The position numbers and the translations under genes were made by a program. A model generated the notes under the pieces. It was not told where the DNA came from. It worked only from the letters and a program-made list of their open reading frames with translations, and made no database searches. 52,017 bases of DNA from an uncultured Pelagibacteraceae bacterium (GTDB lineage: Bacteria; Pseudomonadota; Alphaproteobacteria; Pelagibacterales; Pelagibacteraceae), in NCBI GenBank assembly GCA_902559305.1, contig CACEHK010000005.1, positions 1 to 52,017 of the forward strand. Reading direction: 5' to 3'. This document shows positions 1 to 7,136 of the stretch, piece after piece; the first letter of the stretch is position 1; every line of letters starts with the position of its first letter.

Positions 1-139
1 TATTTTTTTTTTGATCTTGTAAGTTTTTTATATCTTTTACGAATTCTGATAACCATTTTTTTCTAATTTTTCTTTTCTCATCAATTAAAATTGAGGATCC
101 AATTTTTATTACAATAGTTTTAGATTTTTTAAGATACAT
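1..139 (-). CDS. proB: Glutamate 5-kinase, N-terminal fragment (cut by window edge)
   Basis: Only the first 46 codons are in the window. They begin MYLKKSKTIVIKIGSSILID, the typical start of the amino-acid-kinase fold of gamma-glutamyl kinase, with the nucleotide-binding K-IGSS motif at residues 12-16. The enzyme phosphorylates glutamate in the first step of proline synthesis. The ATG at 139-137 lies 6 bases after the obg stop codon, so it is very likely translated from the same mRNA as obg, an arrangement common in proteobacteria. No Shine-Dalgarno sequence is visible. The kinase identity rests on the N-terminal motif alone, because the catalytic core and any PUA domain are outside the window. 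Confidence 0.82.
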   Translation of the reverse strand, partial: MYLKKSKTIVIKIGSSILIDEKRKIRKKWLSEFVKDIKNLQDQKKN

Positions 140-145
140 ATTTAA

Positions 146-1111
146 TTAATTTAGATTTAATTTTGATATAGATTTTTTATTTAATGTAGAAAGAGTGATT
201 AAATTTACTCTGTGTCTTTTTAAAAAATCTTTTTTAATTTTTTTTATTTCTTCATCTTCTAAAAGATCTATTTTATTTAAAACAACTATTTCATCTTTTT
301 TTAACATATCTTTACTATAACTTTTTAGCTCTTTTCTAACTTGACTGTAAGATTTTTTTAAGTCCTCCTCTGTTATATCAATTACATGAACTAAGGACTT
401 GCATCTTTCAATATGTTTAAGAAATTTTATACCCAATCCAACGCCTTTATGTGCACCTTCAATAATACCCGGAATATCTGCTAATGTTATTTCTTTATCA
501 TCATAAATTGCAACACCAAGATTAGGATTTAAAGTGGTAAATTTATAATTAGCAATTTTTGGGTTTGCACTTGTAATTGCAGCTAACAAACTAGATTTAC
601 CTGCATTTGGTAAACCAACAATACCTATGTCTGCGATTGTTTTTAATTGAAGCCAAACCCAAAACTCTTCTCCCTTAGTACCTTTGGTAAATTTTTTTGG
701 AGCTCTGTTAGTTGAGGATTTAAATCTAGTGTTACCAAATCCTCCTCTTCCTCCAACTGCTACAACAAATTCTTCACTTTCTTTTTTAAAATCAAAAATT
801 AAAGTTTTGTTATCTTCTTCGAATACTTGTGTACCAACTGGAACTTTAAGATACAAATTTTTTCCACCTCTGCCAGTTTGATTTTTTCCTTTTCCGTCAC
901 CACCTCTTTCTGATTTAAAATGTTGTTGGTATCTGAAATCTATTAGAGTATTTAAATTTCTTTCTGACTTTAAAATTATAGAACCTCCTCTTCCACCATC
1001 TCCTCCATCTGGCCCACCAAACTCAACAAATTTTTCTCTTCTAAAACTTGGTGATCCTGATCCACCGTCACCTGCTTTGATAAATATTTTTACTTGATCT
1101 AAAAATTTCAT
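146..1111 (-). CDS. obg: Obg family GTPase (ObgE/CgtA), ribosome assembly
   Basis: 321 residues. The glycine-rich Obg fold occupies about residues 1-158 (AGDGGSGSPSFRREKF near the start). It is followed by a GTPase domain with P-loop GLPNAGKSS (166-174), switch/G3 DIPG (212-215) and G4 NKID (279-282). Obg proteins bind the 50S subunit and link its assembly to GTP and (p)ppGpp levels. The protein ends soon after the G domain, so it lacks the extra C-terminal OCT domain or acidic tail of some homologues. It sits in the classic rplU-rpmA-obg-proB order. The start ATG at 1111 is preceded by AAGGAG, which is partly buried in an inverted repeat spanning 1113-1143 (listed separately). Confidence 0.97.
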   Translation of the reverse strand: MKFLDQVKIFIKAGDGGSGSPSFRREKFVEFGGPDGGDGGRGGSIILKSERNLNTLIDFRYQQHFKSERGGDGKGKNQTGRGGKNLYLKVPVGTQVFEEDNKTLIFDFKKESEEFVVAVGGRGGFGNTRFKSSTNRAPKKFTKGTKGEEFWVWLQLKTIADIGIVGLPNAGKSSLLAAITSANPKIANYKFTTLNPNLGVAIYDDKEITLADIPGIIEGAHKGVGLGIKFLKHIERCKSLVHVIDITEEDLKKSYSQVRKELKSYSKDMLKKDEIVVLNKIDLLEDEEIKKIKKDFLKRHRVNLITLSTLNKKSISKLNLN

Positions 1112-1112
1112 A

Positions 1113-1143
1113 ATACAACTCCTTTTAATTTTTTAAGTTGTAT
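1113..1143 (-). promoter_or_regulatory. Inverted repeat overlapping the obg ribosome-binding site
   Basis: In the rpmA-obg gap the minus strand has ATACAACT, a 15-base A/T-rich loop, then AGTTGTAT, a perfect 8-bp stem (1113-1120 with 1136-1143). The Shine-Dalgarno AAGGAG of obg runs into the 3' arm of this stem. The hairpin would partly hide the ribosome-binding site and lower obg translation relative to the upstream ribosomal proteins. It is not followed by a U-run, so it is not a typical terminator. The structure is visible; the regulatory role is inferred. Confidence 0.45.
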
Positions 1144-1146
1144 CGA

Positions 1147-1401
1147 TTAATTGGGTTTTACAGAAACAAATGTTCTATCAGATTTAGTTTTTTTAAATTC
1201 TACTTTGCCCTTAACTTTTGCAAATATAGAATGGTCTTTACCCATGCCAACATGCTCACCAGGAAAAATTTTTGTTCCCCTCTGTCTTACTATAATATTG
1301 CCAGGTATGACATATTGGCCACCATATTTTTTTACTCCCAATCTACGACCAGCACTATCACGTCCGTTTCTAGATGATCCACCTGCTTTTTTTGTTGCCA
1401 T
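1147..1401 (-). CDS. rpmA: 50S ribosomal protein L27
   Basis: 84 residues beginning [20 protein letters not shown], the standard L27 N-terminus, whose flexible tail reaches towards the peptidyl-transferase centre. There is no Firmicutes-type N-terminal extension needing cleavage. Length and sequence are normal for the family. It starts 2 bases after the rplU stop and is followed by obg, so it belongs to the rplU-rpmA-obg transcript driven from the promoter upstream of rplU. Confidence 0.98.
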   Translation of the reverse strand: MATKKAGGSSRNGRDSAGRRLGVKKYGGQYVIPGNIIVRQRGTKIFPGEHVGMGKDHSIFAKVKGKVEFKKTKSDRTFVSVKPN

Positions 1402-1403
1402 AA

Positions 1404-1802
1404 TTAAATCTTACTTTTTTCTTCTTTTATTTTTTTTGTCTCTTTTTTTTCTACTTTTTTTGCCTCTGAAAGCAATGCACCATCTTTAGCAAAAATTTTT
1501 TTTATCTTTATTAGAGAATATTGCTGTCTATGTCCATTTTTTCTTCTTGAATTTTGTCTTCTTCTTTTTTTAAATATTAAAATAGTTCTATTTTTACTAT
1601 TTTTTATTAGTTCTGCTTCTACTTTTGCACCTTTAACCAGAGGAGAGCCAAGCTCTAAAGACTTTTCATCTCCATATGCAAGCACTTCATTAAATTCTAT
1701 TTTACTTTCAGGTTTGCTATTTTTAACTTTTTCGATTTTTAATATATCACTAGCTTTAACTTTGTATTGTTTTCCACCTGTTTGTATTACTGCAAAAGAC
1801 AT
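1404..1802 (-). CDS. rplU: 50S ribosomal protein L21
   Basis: 132 residues. The N-terminal L21 domain is complete ([20 protein letters not shown]) and contains the basic [19 protein letters not shown] segment near residues 78-96, which binds 23S rRNA. The last 25 or so residues are a Lys/Glu-rich low-complexity tail ([18 protein letters not shown]), making the protein longer than the roughly 103-residue E. coli form; such tails are common in alphaproteobacteria. Its start has an AGGA sequence 7 bases upstream, and a good sigma-70 promoter lies at 1830-1857. Confidence 0.97.
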   Translation of the reverse strand: MSFAVIQTGGKQYKVKASDILKIEKVKNSKPESKIEFNEVLAYGDEKSLELGSPLVKGAKVEAELIKNSKNRTILIFKKRRRQNSRRKNGHRQQYSLIKIKKIFAKDGALLSEAKKVEKKETKKIKEEKSKI

Positions 1803-1829
1803 TATAATTCCTGTATTTTTATAAATGGC

Positions 1830-1857
1830 AATATAGTTCTAGACTTCTTTTAGTCAA
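1830..1857 (-). promoter_or_regulatory. Sigma-70 promoter for the rplU-rpmA-obg-proB transcript
   Basis: On the minus strand TTGACT (1857-1852) and TATATT (1835-1830) are separated by 16 bases, close to the housekeeping consensus. The predicted start of transcription near 1823 gives a leader of about 20 bases containing the rplU Shine-Dalgarno AGGA. It occupies the only gap between gloB and rplU (65 bases), separating the methionine group from the ribosomal group. Confidence 0.7.
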
Positions 1858-1867
1858 GTTGAATAAG

Positions 1868-2587
1868 TTAAAAATTATCCTTTAAATCTCTTAGTTTTGA
1901 AAAGTCTTCTAGATTTTTTGCTCTTAAAAAAATATTGCATGCTATTTCCTCTCCTATTGTTGATGGAATTGTAGGTAAATTGTTTTTTAACTTATCCTCA
2001 ATTTCAATAATTTTATTTTTTAAATTTTTATTATTTTCATCATGCTTTTTACAGAAAATTGAATTTTTAAATGTATATTCATGTCCACAATATATTTTGG
2101 TCTCTAAAGGAAGTTTTTTTAGCTTATTTAAAGAATCAAACATTTGTTTATATGTACCCTCAAATATTCTGCCACAGCCAAGTGAAAATAAAGTATCTCC
2201 AGTAAAAGCAATTTTTTCTTTTTCAAAATAAAAACATATATGCCCAGTTGTATGTCCTGGAATATGAATAATTTTTGATTCAAAATCCTCATTAGTCCAA
2301 ATTTGATTATCCTCAACAAGTATATCTATTTCTGGAATTCTATCTTTATCATATTTAAATCCAACAACATTTAATCCATACTTTTTTTTTAAATCAATAT
2401 TTCCTCCAACATGATCATAATGATGATGTGTGTTTAAAATAAATTTTAAATTAATATTTTTTTTTTCAACAACATCAATAATAGGCTTAGACTCACTTGG
2501 ATCTATTACACACGCATTATTATTTTTTTCATTAATTAAAAGATACGAATAATTATCTTTAAGACATTTTATTATTTCTATTTTCAT
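1868..2587 (-). CDS. gloB: Hydroxyacylglutathione hydrolase (glyoxalase II)
   Basis: 239 residues of the metallo-beta-lactamase fold. The binuclear metal motif THHHYDH is at residues 53-59, with further ligands H112 (PGHTTGH), D131 (FTGDTLF) and H169 (YCGHEY). It hydrolyses S-lactoylglutathione to lactate and glutathione in methylglyoxal detoxification in the cytoplasm. It starts a single base after the metW stop codon, so it is probably translationally coupled to metW and falls under the SAM-II riboswitch of metX. The glyoxalase II call is favoured over other MBL hydrolases by length, the C-terminal HAGH-type helical region and the SLGCGRIFEG segment. Confidence 0.92.
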   Translation of the reverse strand: MKIEIIKCLKDNYSYLLINEKNNNACVIDPSESKPIIDVVEKKNINLKFILNTHHHYDHVGGNIDLKKKYGLNVVGFKYDKDRIPEIDILVEDNQIWTNEDFESKIIHIPGHTTGHICFYFEKEKIAFTGDTLFSLGCGRIFEGTYKQMFDSLNKLKKLPLETKIYCGHEYTFKNSIFCKKHDENNKNLKNKIIEIEDKLKNNLPTIPSTIGEEIACNIFLRAKNLEDFSKLRDLKDNF

Positions 2588-2588
2588 T

Positions 2589-3128
2589 CTACTTTTCTAT
2601 TACAAAAATACCCAATTGAGAAAATAAATTTTTACTATTAATTTTTATATTTTTTTTATTACAGTAATTTACAAAATCTTTAATAGTACACATATGAAGA
2701 TTAGGTGTATTGTACCACTCGTTTGGTAAATCTTTTGTAATTGGCATTGTTCCTCTAAAAAGCAGATGTATTCTTACTTTCCAATATCCAAAATTTGGTA
2801 TTGTAACAATTGCCTTTTTACCAACTCTTAATAATTCGTTGATTACATTTTCTGGATCTAGAAAAGCCTGAAGAGTTTGACTTAAAATAACATAATCAAA
2901 AGATGATTCAGGAAATTGTTTTAAATCTTTTTCGGCATCTCCTTCGATAACAGTTAATCCTTTAGCCACACATTTTTGTACGTTGTTTTTTGATATTTCT
3001 AAACCTCTAATATCTGTTGTAATATTTTCATTAATATACTTCATTAGTTCACCATCACCACATCCAACATCTAAAACTTTTGAATTTTTTTCTACTAAGT
3101 TTGCTATTATATTAAATTCTTTTTTCAT
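2589..3128 (-). CDS. metW: MetW, methionine biosynthesis methyltransferase-fold protein
   Basis: 179 residues with a class I SAM-methyltransferase fold; motif I VLDVGCGDGE is at about 18-27. MetW is the constant partner of MetX in alphaproteobacteria and is needed for, or boosts, homoserine O-acyltransferase activity; its chemistry is not settled. Its 5' end overlaps the metX 3' end by 17 bases and gloB follows after 1 base. The segment VTIPNFGYWKVR near residue 110 is typical of the family. Functional assignment rests on both sequence and gene order. Confidence 0.93.
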   Translation of the reverse strand: MKKEFNIIANLVEKNSKVLDVGCGDGELMKYINENITTDIRGLEISKNNVQKCVAKGLTVIEGDAEKDLKQFPESSFDYVILSQTLQAFLDPENVINELLRVGKKAIVTIPNFGYWKVRIHLLFRGTMPITKDLPNEWYNTPNLHMCTIKDFVNYCNKKNIKINSKNLFSQLGIFVIEK

Positions 3129-4245
3129 TAAGTTTACTGTATGATGTGTTTAAAAAATTTTTTATTGTATTAAGAAAATCTGGAACATCTAATAAAAATG
3201 AGTCATGCCCTTTATCAGAAGTTATTTCAACAAATCCTACATCTTTTCCAATAGAATTTAATGCAATAACGATTTCTCTATTTTCAGATGTTGGATATAA
3301 CCAATCCGAAGTAAAAGATATAATAAAAAATTTAGTTTTAGTTTTTTCAAATGCTTTTGAAAGATTTCCATCAAATTGTTTTGAAAGATCAAAATAATCC
3401 ATAGCCCTTGTTATATAAAGATAGCTATTAGCATCAAACCTATCTACAAAAACTGAGCCCTGATATCTTAAGTAGCTTTCAATTTGGAAATCAGCATCAA
3501 AACCAAACTTTAAATCGTCTCTTTCTTGTAGTTTTCTTCCAAATTTTTCTTGCAAACCTTTTTTTGATAAATAAGTAATATGTGCTGCCATTCTAGCAAC
3601 AGCCAGCCCTTTATCAGGTGATTTATTTTTATCTTCATAAAATCCATTTGCCCAATTATGATCTGCCATAATTGATTGCCTTCCAAGTTCATTTAAAGCA
3701 ATATTTTGTGCTGAATGACTATAAGTACAAGCTATAGGAATAGCTGTTTCAGATTTGTCAGGAAAGTTGGATACAAACTGTAGTACCTGCATTCCACCCA
3801 TTGAGCCACCTAAAACTGAAAATAATTTTTTAATTTTAAAAAATTCTAATAAGTGATACTGAGCATTAACCATATCATTTATAGTTATAACAGGAAATTC
3901 TGTTCCAAAATTTTTATTAGTTTTTGGATTAATGTTACTTGGACCATAAGAACCCATACATCCCCCAATTACATTTGCACAAATAACAAAATACTTTTCT
4001 GTATCTACTGCCTTACCGGGTCCTATAAGGTAGTTCCACCATCCTTCCTTATTTGTTATTGGATTTACTCCTGAAGCAAATTGATCCCCAGTTAGAGCAT
4101 GAAATGCTAAAATTGCATTATCTTTTTTATCATTAAGTTTTCCATATGTTTCATAGGCTAATGGAAAATTGGATATAGTTTGACCACAATCAAGCTTTAG
4201 TGGCTTATCAATAATTAATTTCTTTACCTTATCTATGTTATTCAT
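3112..4245 (-). CDS. metX: Homoserine O-acyltransferase (acetyltransferase, MetX type)
   Basis: 377 residues, alpha/beta-hydrolase fold. The nucleophile is Ser148 in GGSMGGMQ; the acid lies in SDWLYPTSE near the C-terminus and the histidine in SDKGHDSF. The GGCMGSYGPSNINPKT segment (94-109) is a MetX signature. It activates homoserine for methionine synthesis. MetX-family members use acetyl-CoA or succinyl-CoA, and the sequence alone does not settle which. It is the first gene of metX-metW-gloB, transcribed from a TTGACA/TAAATA promoter through a SAM-II riboswitch, so high SAM should shut it off. The ATG at 4245 lies 34 bases beyond the end of the aptamer. Confidence 0.95.
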   Translation of the reverse strand: MNNIDKVKKLIIDKPLKLDCGQTISNFPLAYETYGKLNDKKDNAILAFHALTGDQFASGVNPITNKEGWWNYLIGPGKAVDTEKYFVICANVIGGCMGSYGPSNINPKTNKNFGTEFPVITINDMVNAQYHLLEFFKIKKLFSVLGGSMGGMQVLQFVSNFPDKSETAIPIACTYSHSAQNIALNELGRQSIMADHNWANGFYEDKNKSPDKGLAVARMAAHITYLSKKGLQEKFGRKLQERDDLKFGFDADFQIESYLRYQGSVFVDRFDANSYLYITRAMDYFDLSKQFDGNLSKAFEKTKTKFFIISFTSDWLYPTSENREIVIALNSIGKDVGFVEITSDKGHDSFLLDVPDFLNTIKNFLNTSYSKLNEKRI

Positions 4246-4279
4246 ATTTTCTTTTTGATGAATTGAGAGGCAAAAAAAC

Positions 4280-4331
4280 TTATTTAGCGGTTTTTTTATA
4301 GCGCTCGCAATTCAGTTAAATCAGCGCATAA
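4280..4331 (-). ncRNA. SAM-II riboswitch in the metX leader
   Basis: The minus strand reads GCGCTGATTTAACTGAATTG then CGAGCGC, followed by an A-rich segment and CGCTAAATAAG. This matches the SAM-II (metA motif) consensus almost base for base: P1 GCGC/GCGC, the conserved CUGAUUUAAC loop strand, UUGC before the closing P1 arm, and a GCUAAA pseudoknot strand. SAM-II aptamers occur upstream of metX/metA in alphaproteobacteria and block ribosome access when SAM is bound. The aptamer starts almost exactly where transcription should begin. Recognition is by sequence; no folding was run. Confidence 0.9.
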
Positions 4332-4333
4332 AT

Positions 4334-4362
4334 TATTTACAGGATACATTTATATATGTCAA
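4334..4362 (-). promoter_or_regulatory. Sigma-70 promoter for metX-metW-gloB
   Basis: On the minus strand a perfect -35 TTGACA (4362-4357), a 17-base spacer and the -10 TAAATA (4339-4334). Transcription should start near 4327-4330, at the first bases of the SAM-II aptamer, so the riboswitch forms the very 5' end of the mRNA. Confidence 0.8.
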
Positions 4363-4435
4363 TTTTATTTAAATACTAAATATTTTATATTAATAAGTAA
4401 TTTTTTATCTATAAAGATACAAAATATTGAAAAAT

Positions 4436-5521
4436 ATGACTTCGCTTAATTTTAGAAAAATCAATATAGAAGCTTATAAGCCAGGAAGATCTATATTAAA
4501 AAAAAAGAAAAATGTAATTAAATTATCTGCTAATGAATCTGCTTTAGGGATGAGCCCCAAAGTATTGAAAATACTAAAAAGTAAAAAATATAAAATTTCT
4601 AAATACCCGGACAGTAAATCAATAGATTTAAGAAGATTGATTTCGACAAAATTTAAATGTGACTTTAATAAAATAATTTGTGGGTCTGGCTCAGATGAAG
4701 TAATTCAAATGATATGTCAACTTTTTTTAAAGCATGGCGATGAAGTAATTGTACCAGAATACAGTTTTTTAATGTACAGAATTTATGCTTCAATTGTTGG
4801 AGCTAAAGTAGTTTTTTCAAAGGAAGAAAATTTTAAAGTTTCAGTTCAAAATATAATTAAAAAAGTAAATAAAAAAACAAAGATTGTTTTTATAGCAAAT
4901 CCAAACAACCCAACTGGAACATATTTAGAAAAAAATGAATTAATTAATTTAAGAAAAAAATTAAATAATAAAATTTTGTTAGTTATTGATGATGCCTATG
5001 ATGAATATATGAAAGATAAAAATTACTCCTCTGGTTTAAAAATTTTTAAAAATAAAAAAAATGTCTTTATCTTAAGAACTTTTTCTAAAATATATGGTCT
5101 CGCATCTCTAAGAGTAGGCTGGGGATATGGTGATAAAAAAATAGTAGATGCATTAAATATGATCAAACCACCATTTAATGTAAATGAAATTGCTCAGTTA
5201 TGTGCGATTGAATCTTTAAAAGATGTTAAATTTATTAAAAAATCAGTTAATCATAATTTACTATGGAGTAAAAAAATTAAAAATAGCTTAGAAAAATTTA
5301 ATATTTATTCAAATAAAATAAGTGCAAATTTTCTTTTGCTTAATTTTGATAAATGTAAATTCAATGCAAATAATATTGAAAAAAAGTTGTTAAAAAAAGG
5401 TTTAATATTAAGGGATACTAAAACTTATAAAATAAAAAATTGTTTAAGATTAACAATTGGAAATAATTTAGAAAATCAATTATTTTTAAAAATTATAAAA
5501 AAAATATTTAAAAATGTTTAA
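4436..5521 (+). CDS. hisC: Histidinol-phosphate aminotransferase
   Basis: 361 residues from the ATG at 4436. An in-frame TTG at 4427 would add three residues but has no better ribosome site. Fold-type I PLP aminotransferase: NPNNPTG at about 155-161, DDAYDEY at 185-191, PLP lysine K218 in FSKIYGLA and the phosphate-binding SLRVGWG. It makes histidinol phosphate and in many alphaproteobacteria also transaminates aromatic precursors. Its stop overlaps the start of the next gene, a prephenate-dehydrogenase homologue, by 8 bases, which supports an additional aromatic aminotransferase role. Very A-rich codons give long Lys/Asn/Ile runs. Confidence 0.92.
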   Translation: MTSLNFRKINIEAYKPGRSILKKKKNVIKLSANESALGMSPKVLKILKSKKYKISKYPDSKSIDLRRLISTKFKCDFNKIICGSGSDEVIQMICQLFLKHGDEVIVPEYSFLMYRIYASIVGAKVVFSKEENFKVSVQNIIKKVNKKTKIVFIANPNNPTGTYLEKNELINLRKKLNNKILLVIDDAYDEYMKDKNYSSGLKIFKNKKNVFILRTFSKIYGLASLRVGWGYGDKKIVDALNMIKPPFNVNEIAQLCAIESLKDVKFIKKSVNHNLLWSKKIKNSLEKFNIYSNKISANFLLLNFDKCKFNANNIEKKLLKKGLILRDTKTYKIKNCLRLTIGNNLENQLFLKIIKKIFKNV

Positions 5522-6410
5522 AAAAGTTTTAATTATAGGATGTGGTTTAATAGGCTCATCAATATTAAGAGCCATGCATAAAAAAAAACTTTCAAAAAAA
5601 ATTTTTGTACTAGAAAAATCAAAAAATAATATTTCTAAAATAAAAAAAATTAAATCAAATTGTAAATTTATTAAAAATATAAATAACGAAATTTCTGATG
5701 TCGATTTAATTATTATATCCACACCAATGAGCCAATACAAAAAAATAATTGTTAAATTAAATAAATTTTTAAAAGAAAGTTGCTTAATTACAGATGTTGG
5801 TTCAACAAAAAAAAACATAATTAAATTAAAAAATAAATTTTTAAATAAAAAGTTAAATTGGATATCAAGTCATCCAATAGCTGGATCAGAAGTTAGCGGT
5901 CCAGAATATGGAAATAAAAATTTGTTTTTAAATAAATGGTGTGTAATTATTAAGGAAAAAAATCAAAGTTCAAAAAAATTTAATTTGTTAAATAAATTTT
6001 GGAAAAAAATTGGTTCAAAAGTAGTTTTAATGGATGCTGTTAATCATGATAAAATTTTTTCAATTACAAGTCATTTGCCACATTTAATTGCATATAATTT
6101 AATTAAAACAGCACAAGATGCACAAAAAATCCAAAAGAAAGATTTAATTAAATATAGTGCTGGCGGTTTGAGAGATTTTTCAAGAATTGCTGCATCGAAT
6201 GAGATTATGTGGAGAGATATTTTTTTTAATAATGATAATATAATCAAAGCAATAAATTTATTTTCTAAAAATTTAAATATATTCAAAAAAATAATTCAAA
6301 ATAAAAATAATAAAAAAATCTTATCTAGATTAACTAATTCAAAAAAAGTAAGAACACAAATTGTTCAATTAAAACAAGATGTAGCAAAGCCTGACTTTGG
6401 AAGAGAATAA
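5514..6410 (+). CDS. tyrC: Prephenate/arogenate dehydrogenase
   Basis: 298 residues. The Rossmann NAD(P) motif GCGLIGSS is at 9-16; the TyrA-family segments STPMSQY, TDVGSTKKNI and SSHPIAGSEVSGP (around 118-130) follow, and the C-terminal helical domain carries the SAGGLRDFSRIA motif. It oxidatively decarboxylates prephenate or arogenate on the way to tyrosine. No chorismate-mutase or ACT domain is fused. The hisC-tyrC pair overlaps by 8 bases, implying translational coupling. Whether prephenate or arogenate is preferred cannot be read from the sequence. Confidence 0.92.
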   Translation: MFKKVLIIGCGLIGSSILRAMHKKKLSKKIFVLEKSKNNISKIKKIKSNCKFIKNINNEISDVDLIIISTPMSQYKKIIVKLNKFLKESCLITDVGSTKKNIIKLKNKFLNKKLNWISSHPIAGSEVSGPEYGNKNLFLNKWCVIIKEKNQSSKKFNLLNKFWKKIGSKVVLMDAVNHDKIFSITSHLPHLIAYNLIKTAQDAQKIQKKDLIKYSAGGLRDFSRIAASNEIMWRDIFFNNDNIIKAINLFSKNLNIFKKIIQNKNNKKILSRLTNSKKVRTQIVQLKQDVAKPDFGRE

Positions 6411-7136
6411 TTATACTCTAAAAATTTTTTTGACTTTTAGATTTGCAGTTCTTTCTATTATATTTATTGTTTCATCAATTCCCATTATAATAACTTTTTT
6501 TTTGGGGCCATAAGCATGAATTAATTTTTTTGAACTAATACAAATTGCGACATGTCCTTTCCAATAAATGATGTCACCTATCTTATATTTTTTTTTATTT
6601 TTATTTTCTTTTTTAAATTTTATTTGATCAATCGTATCTCTAGGAAAAAATTTATTATTGAATTTATAATATATTTGAATTAGTGCAGAGCAATCAATAC
6701 CTTTATATGTTTTACCACCCCACATATATTTACAGTTCAAAAATAACTTTAGAATTTTTATGAGATTTTTTTCTTTTTTATTTATATGAATTATATCTTC
6801 TTTTTTTATCCATTTATTTTTTTTAAACATAACATGTTTTTTTTTTCTTTTTAAAATCTCAATTTCACTCGAAAACGGTAAAAATTTATTGGATTTATAA
6901 ATTTTAGCTTTTAAGACTTTTACTTTGTGAGTAGGTTTAATTTTTTTAACAAATATTTTGTTTTTAATATAACCGTAATATCTATCGTAAGATGTTCTTA
7001 TTTTTAAAAAATTTTTTCCCTTTTTTAAAACTTTAAACTTTTCTCCATAAATAATCTGTGAGCTAATTTTGGAATTAATAGAAGGGTATTCGTATACATT
7101 TACACAGGGATATATTGAATAATAATTATTTTTCAC
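6411..7136 (-). CDS. NlpC/P60 (C40) peptidase with bacterial SH3-like regions
   Basis: 241 residues from a GTG start. Residues about 8-112 look like two SH3-like cell-wall-binding repeats (NVYEYPSINSKISSQIIYGE, then a Lys-rich second repeat). The C-terminal NlpC/P60 domain has catalytic C149 (GIDCSALIQ), H195 (WKGHVAICI) and a third polar position at H207. Such enzymes cut gamma-D-Glu-diaminopimelate bonds in peptidoglycan peptides. No signal peptide is visible, as in many alphaproteobacterial homologues that trim recycled cytoplasmic muropeptides. It overlaps the 3' end of the AmpG-like permease gene by 11 bases, which fits that role. Confidence 0.85.
   Translation of the reverse strand: MKNNYYSIYPCVNVYEYPSINSKISSQIIYGEKFKVLKKGKNFLKIRTSYDRYYGYIKNKIFVKKIKPTHKVKVLKAKIYKSNKFLPFSSEIEILKRKKKHVMFKKNKWIKKEDIIHINKKEKNLIKILKLFLNCKYMWGGKTYKGIDCSALIQIYYKFNNKFFPRDTIDQIKFKKENKNKKKYKIGDIIYWKGHVAICISSKKLIHAYGPKKKVIIMGIDETINIIERTANLKVKKIFRV

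Noticed and set aside
684..881. Small plus-strand frame inside obg (and similar frames opposite many genes)
   Set aside because: It is an antisense shadow of a well-supported gene, with proline/leucine-rich composition from reversed Gly/Lys codons and no homologue I recognise.
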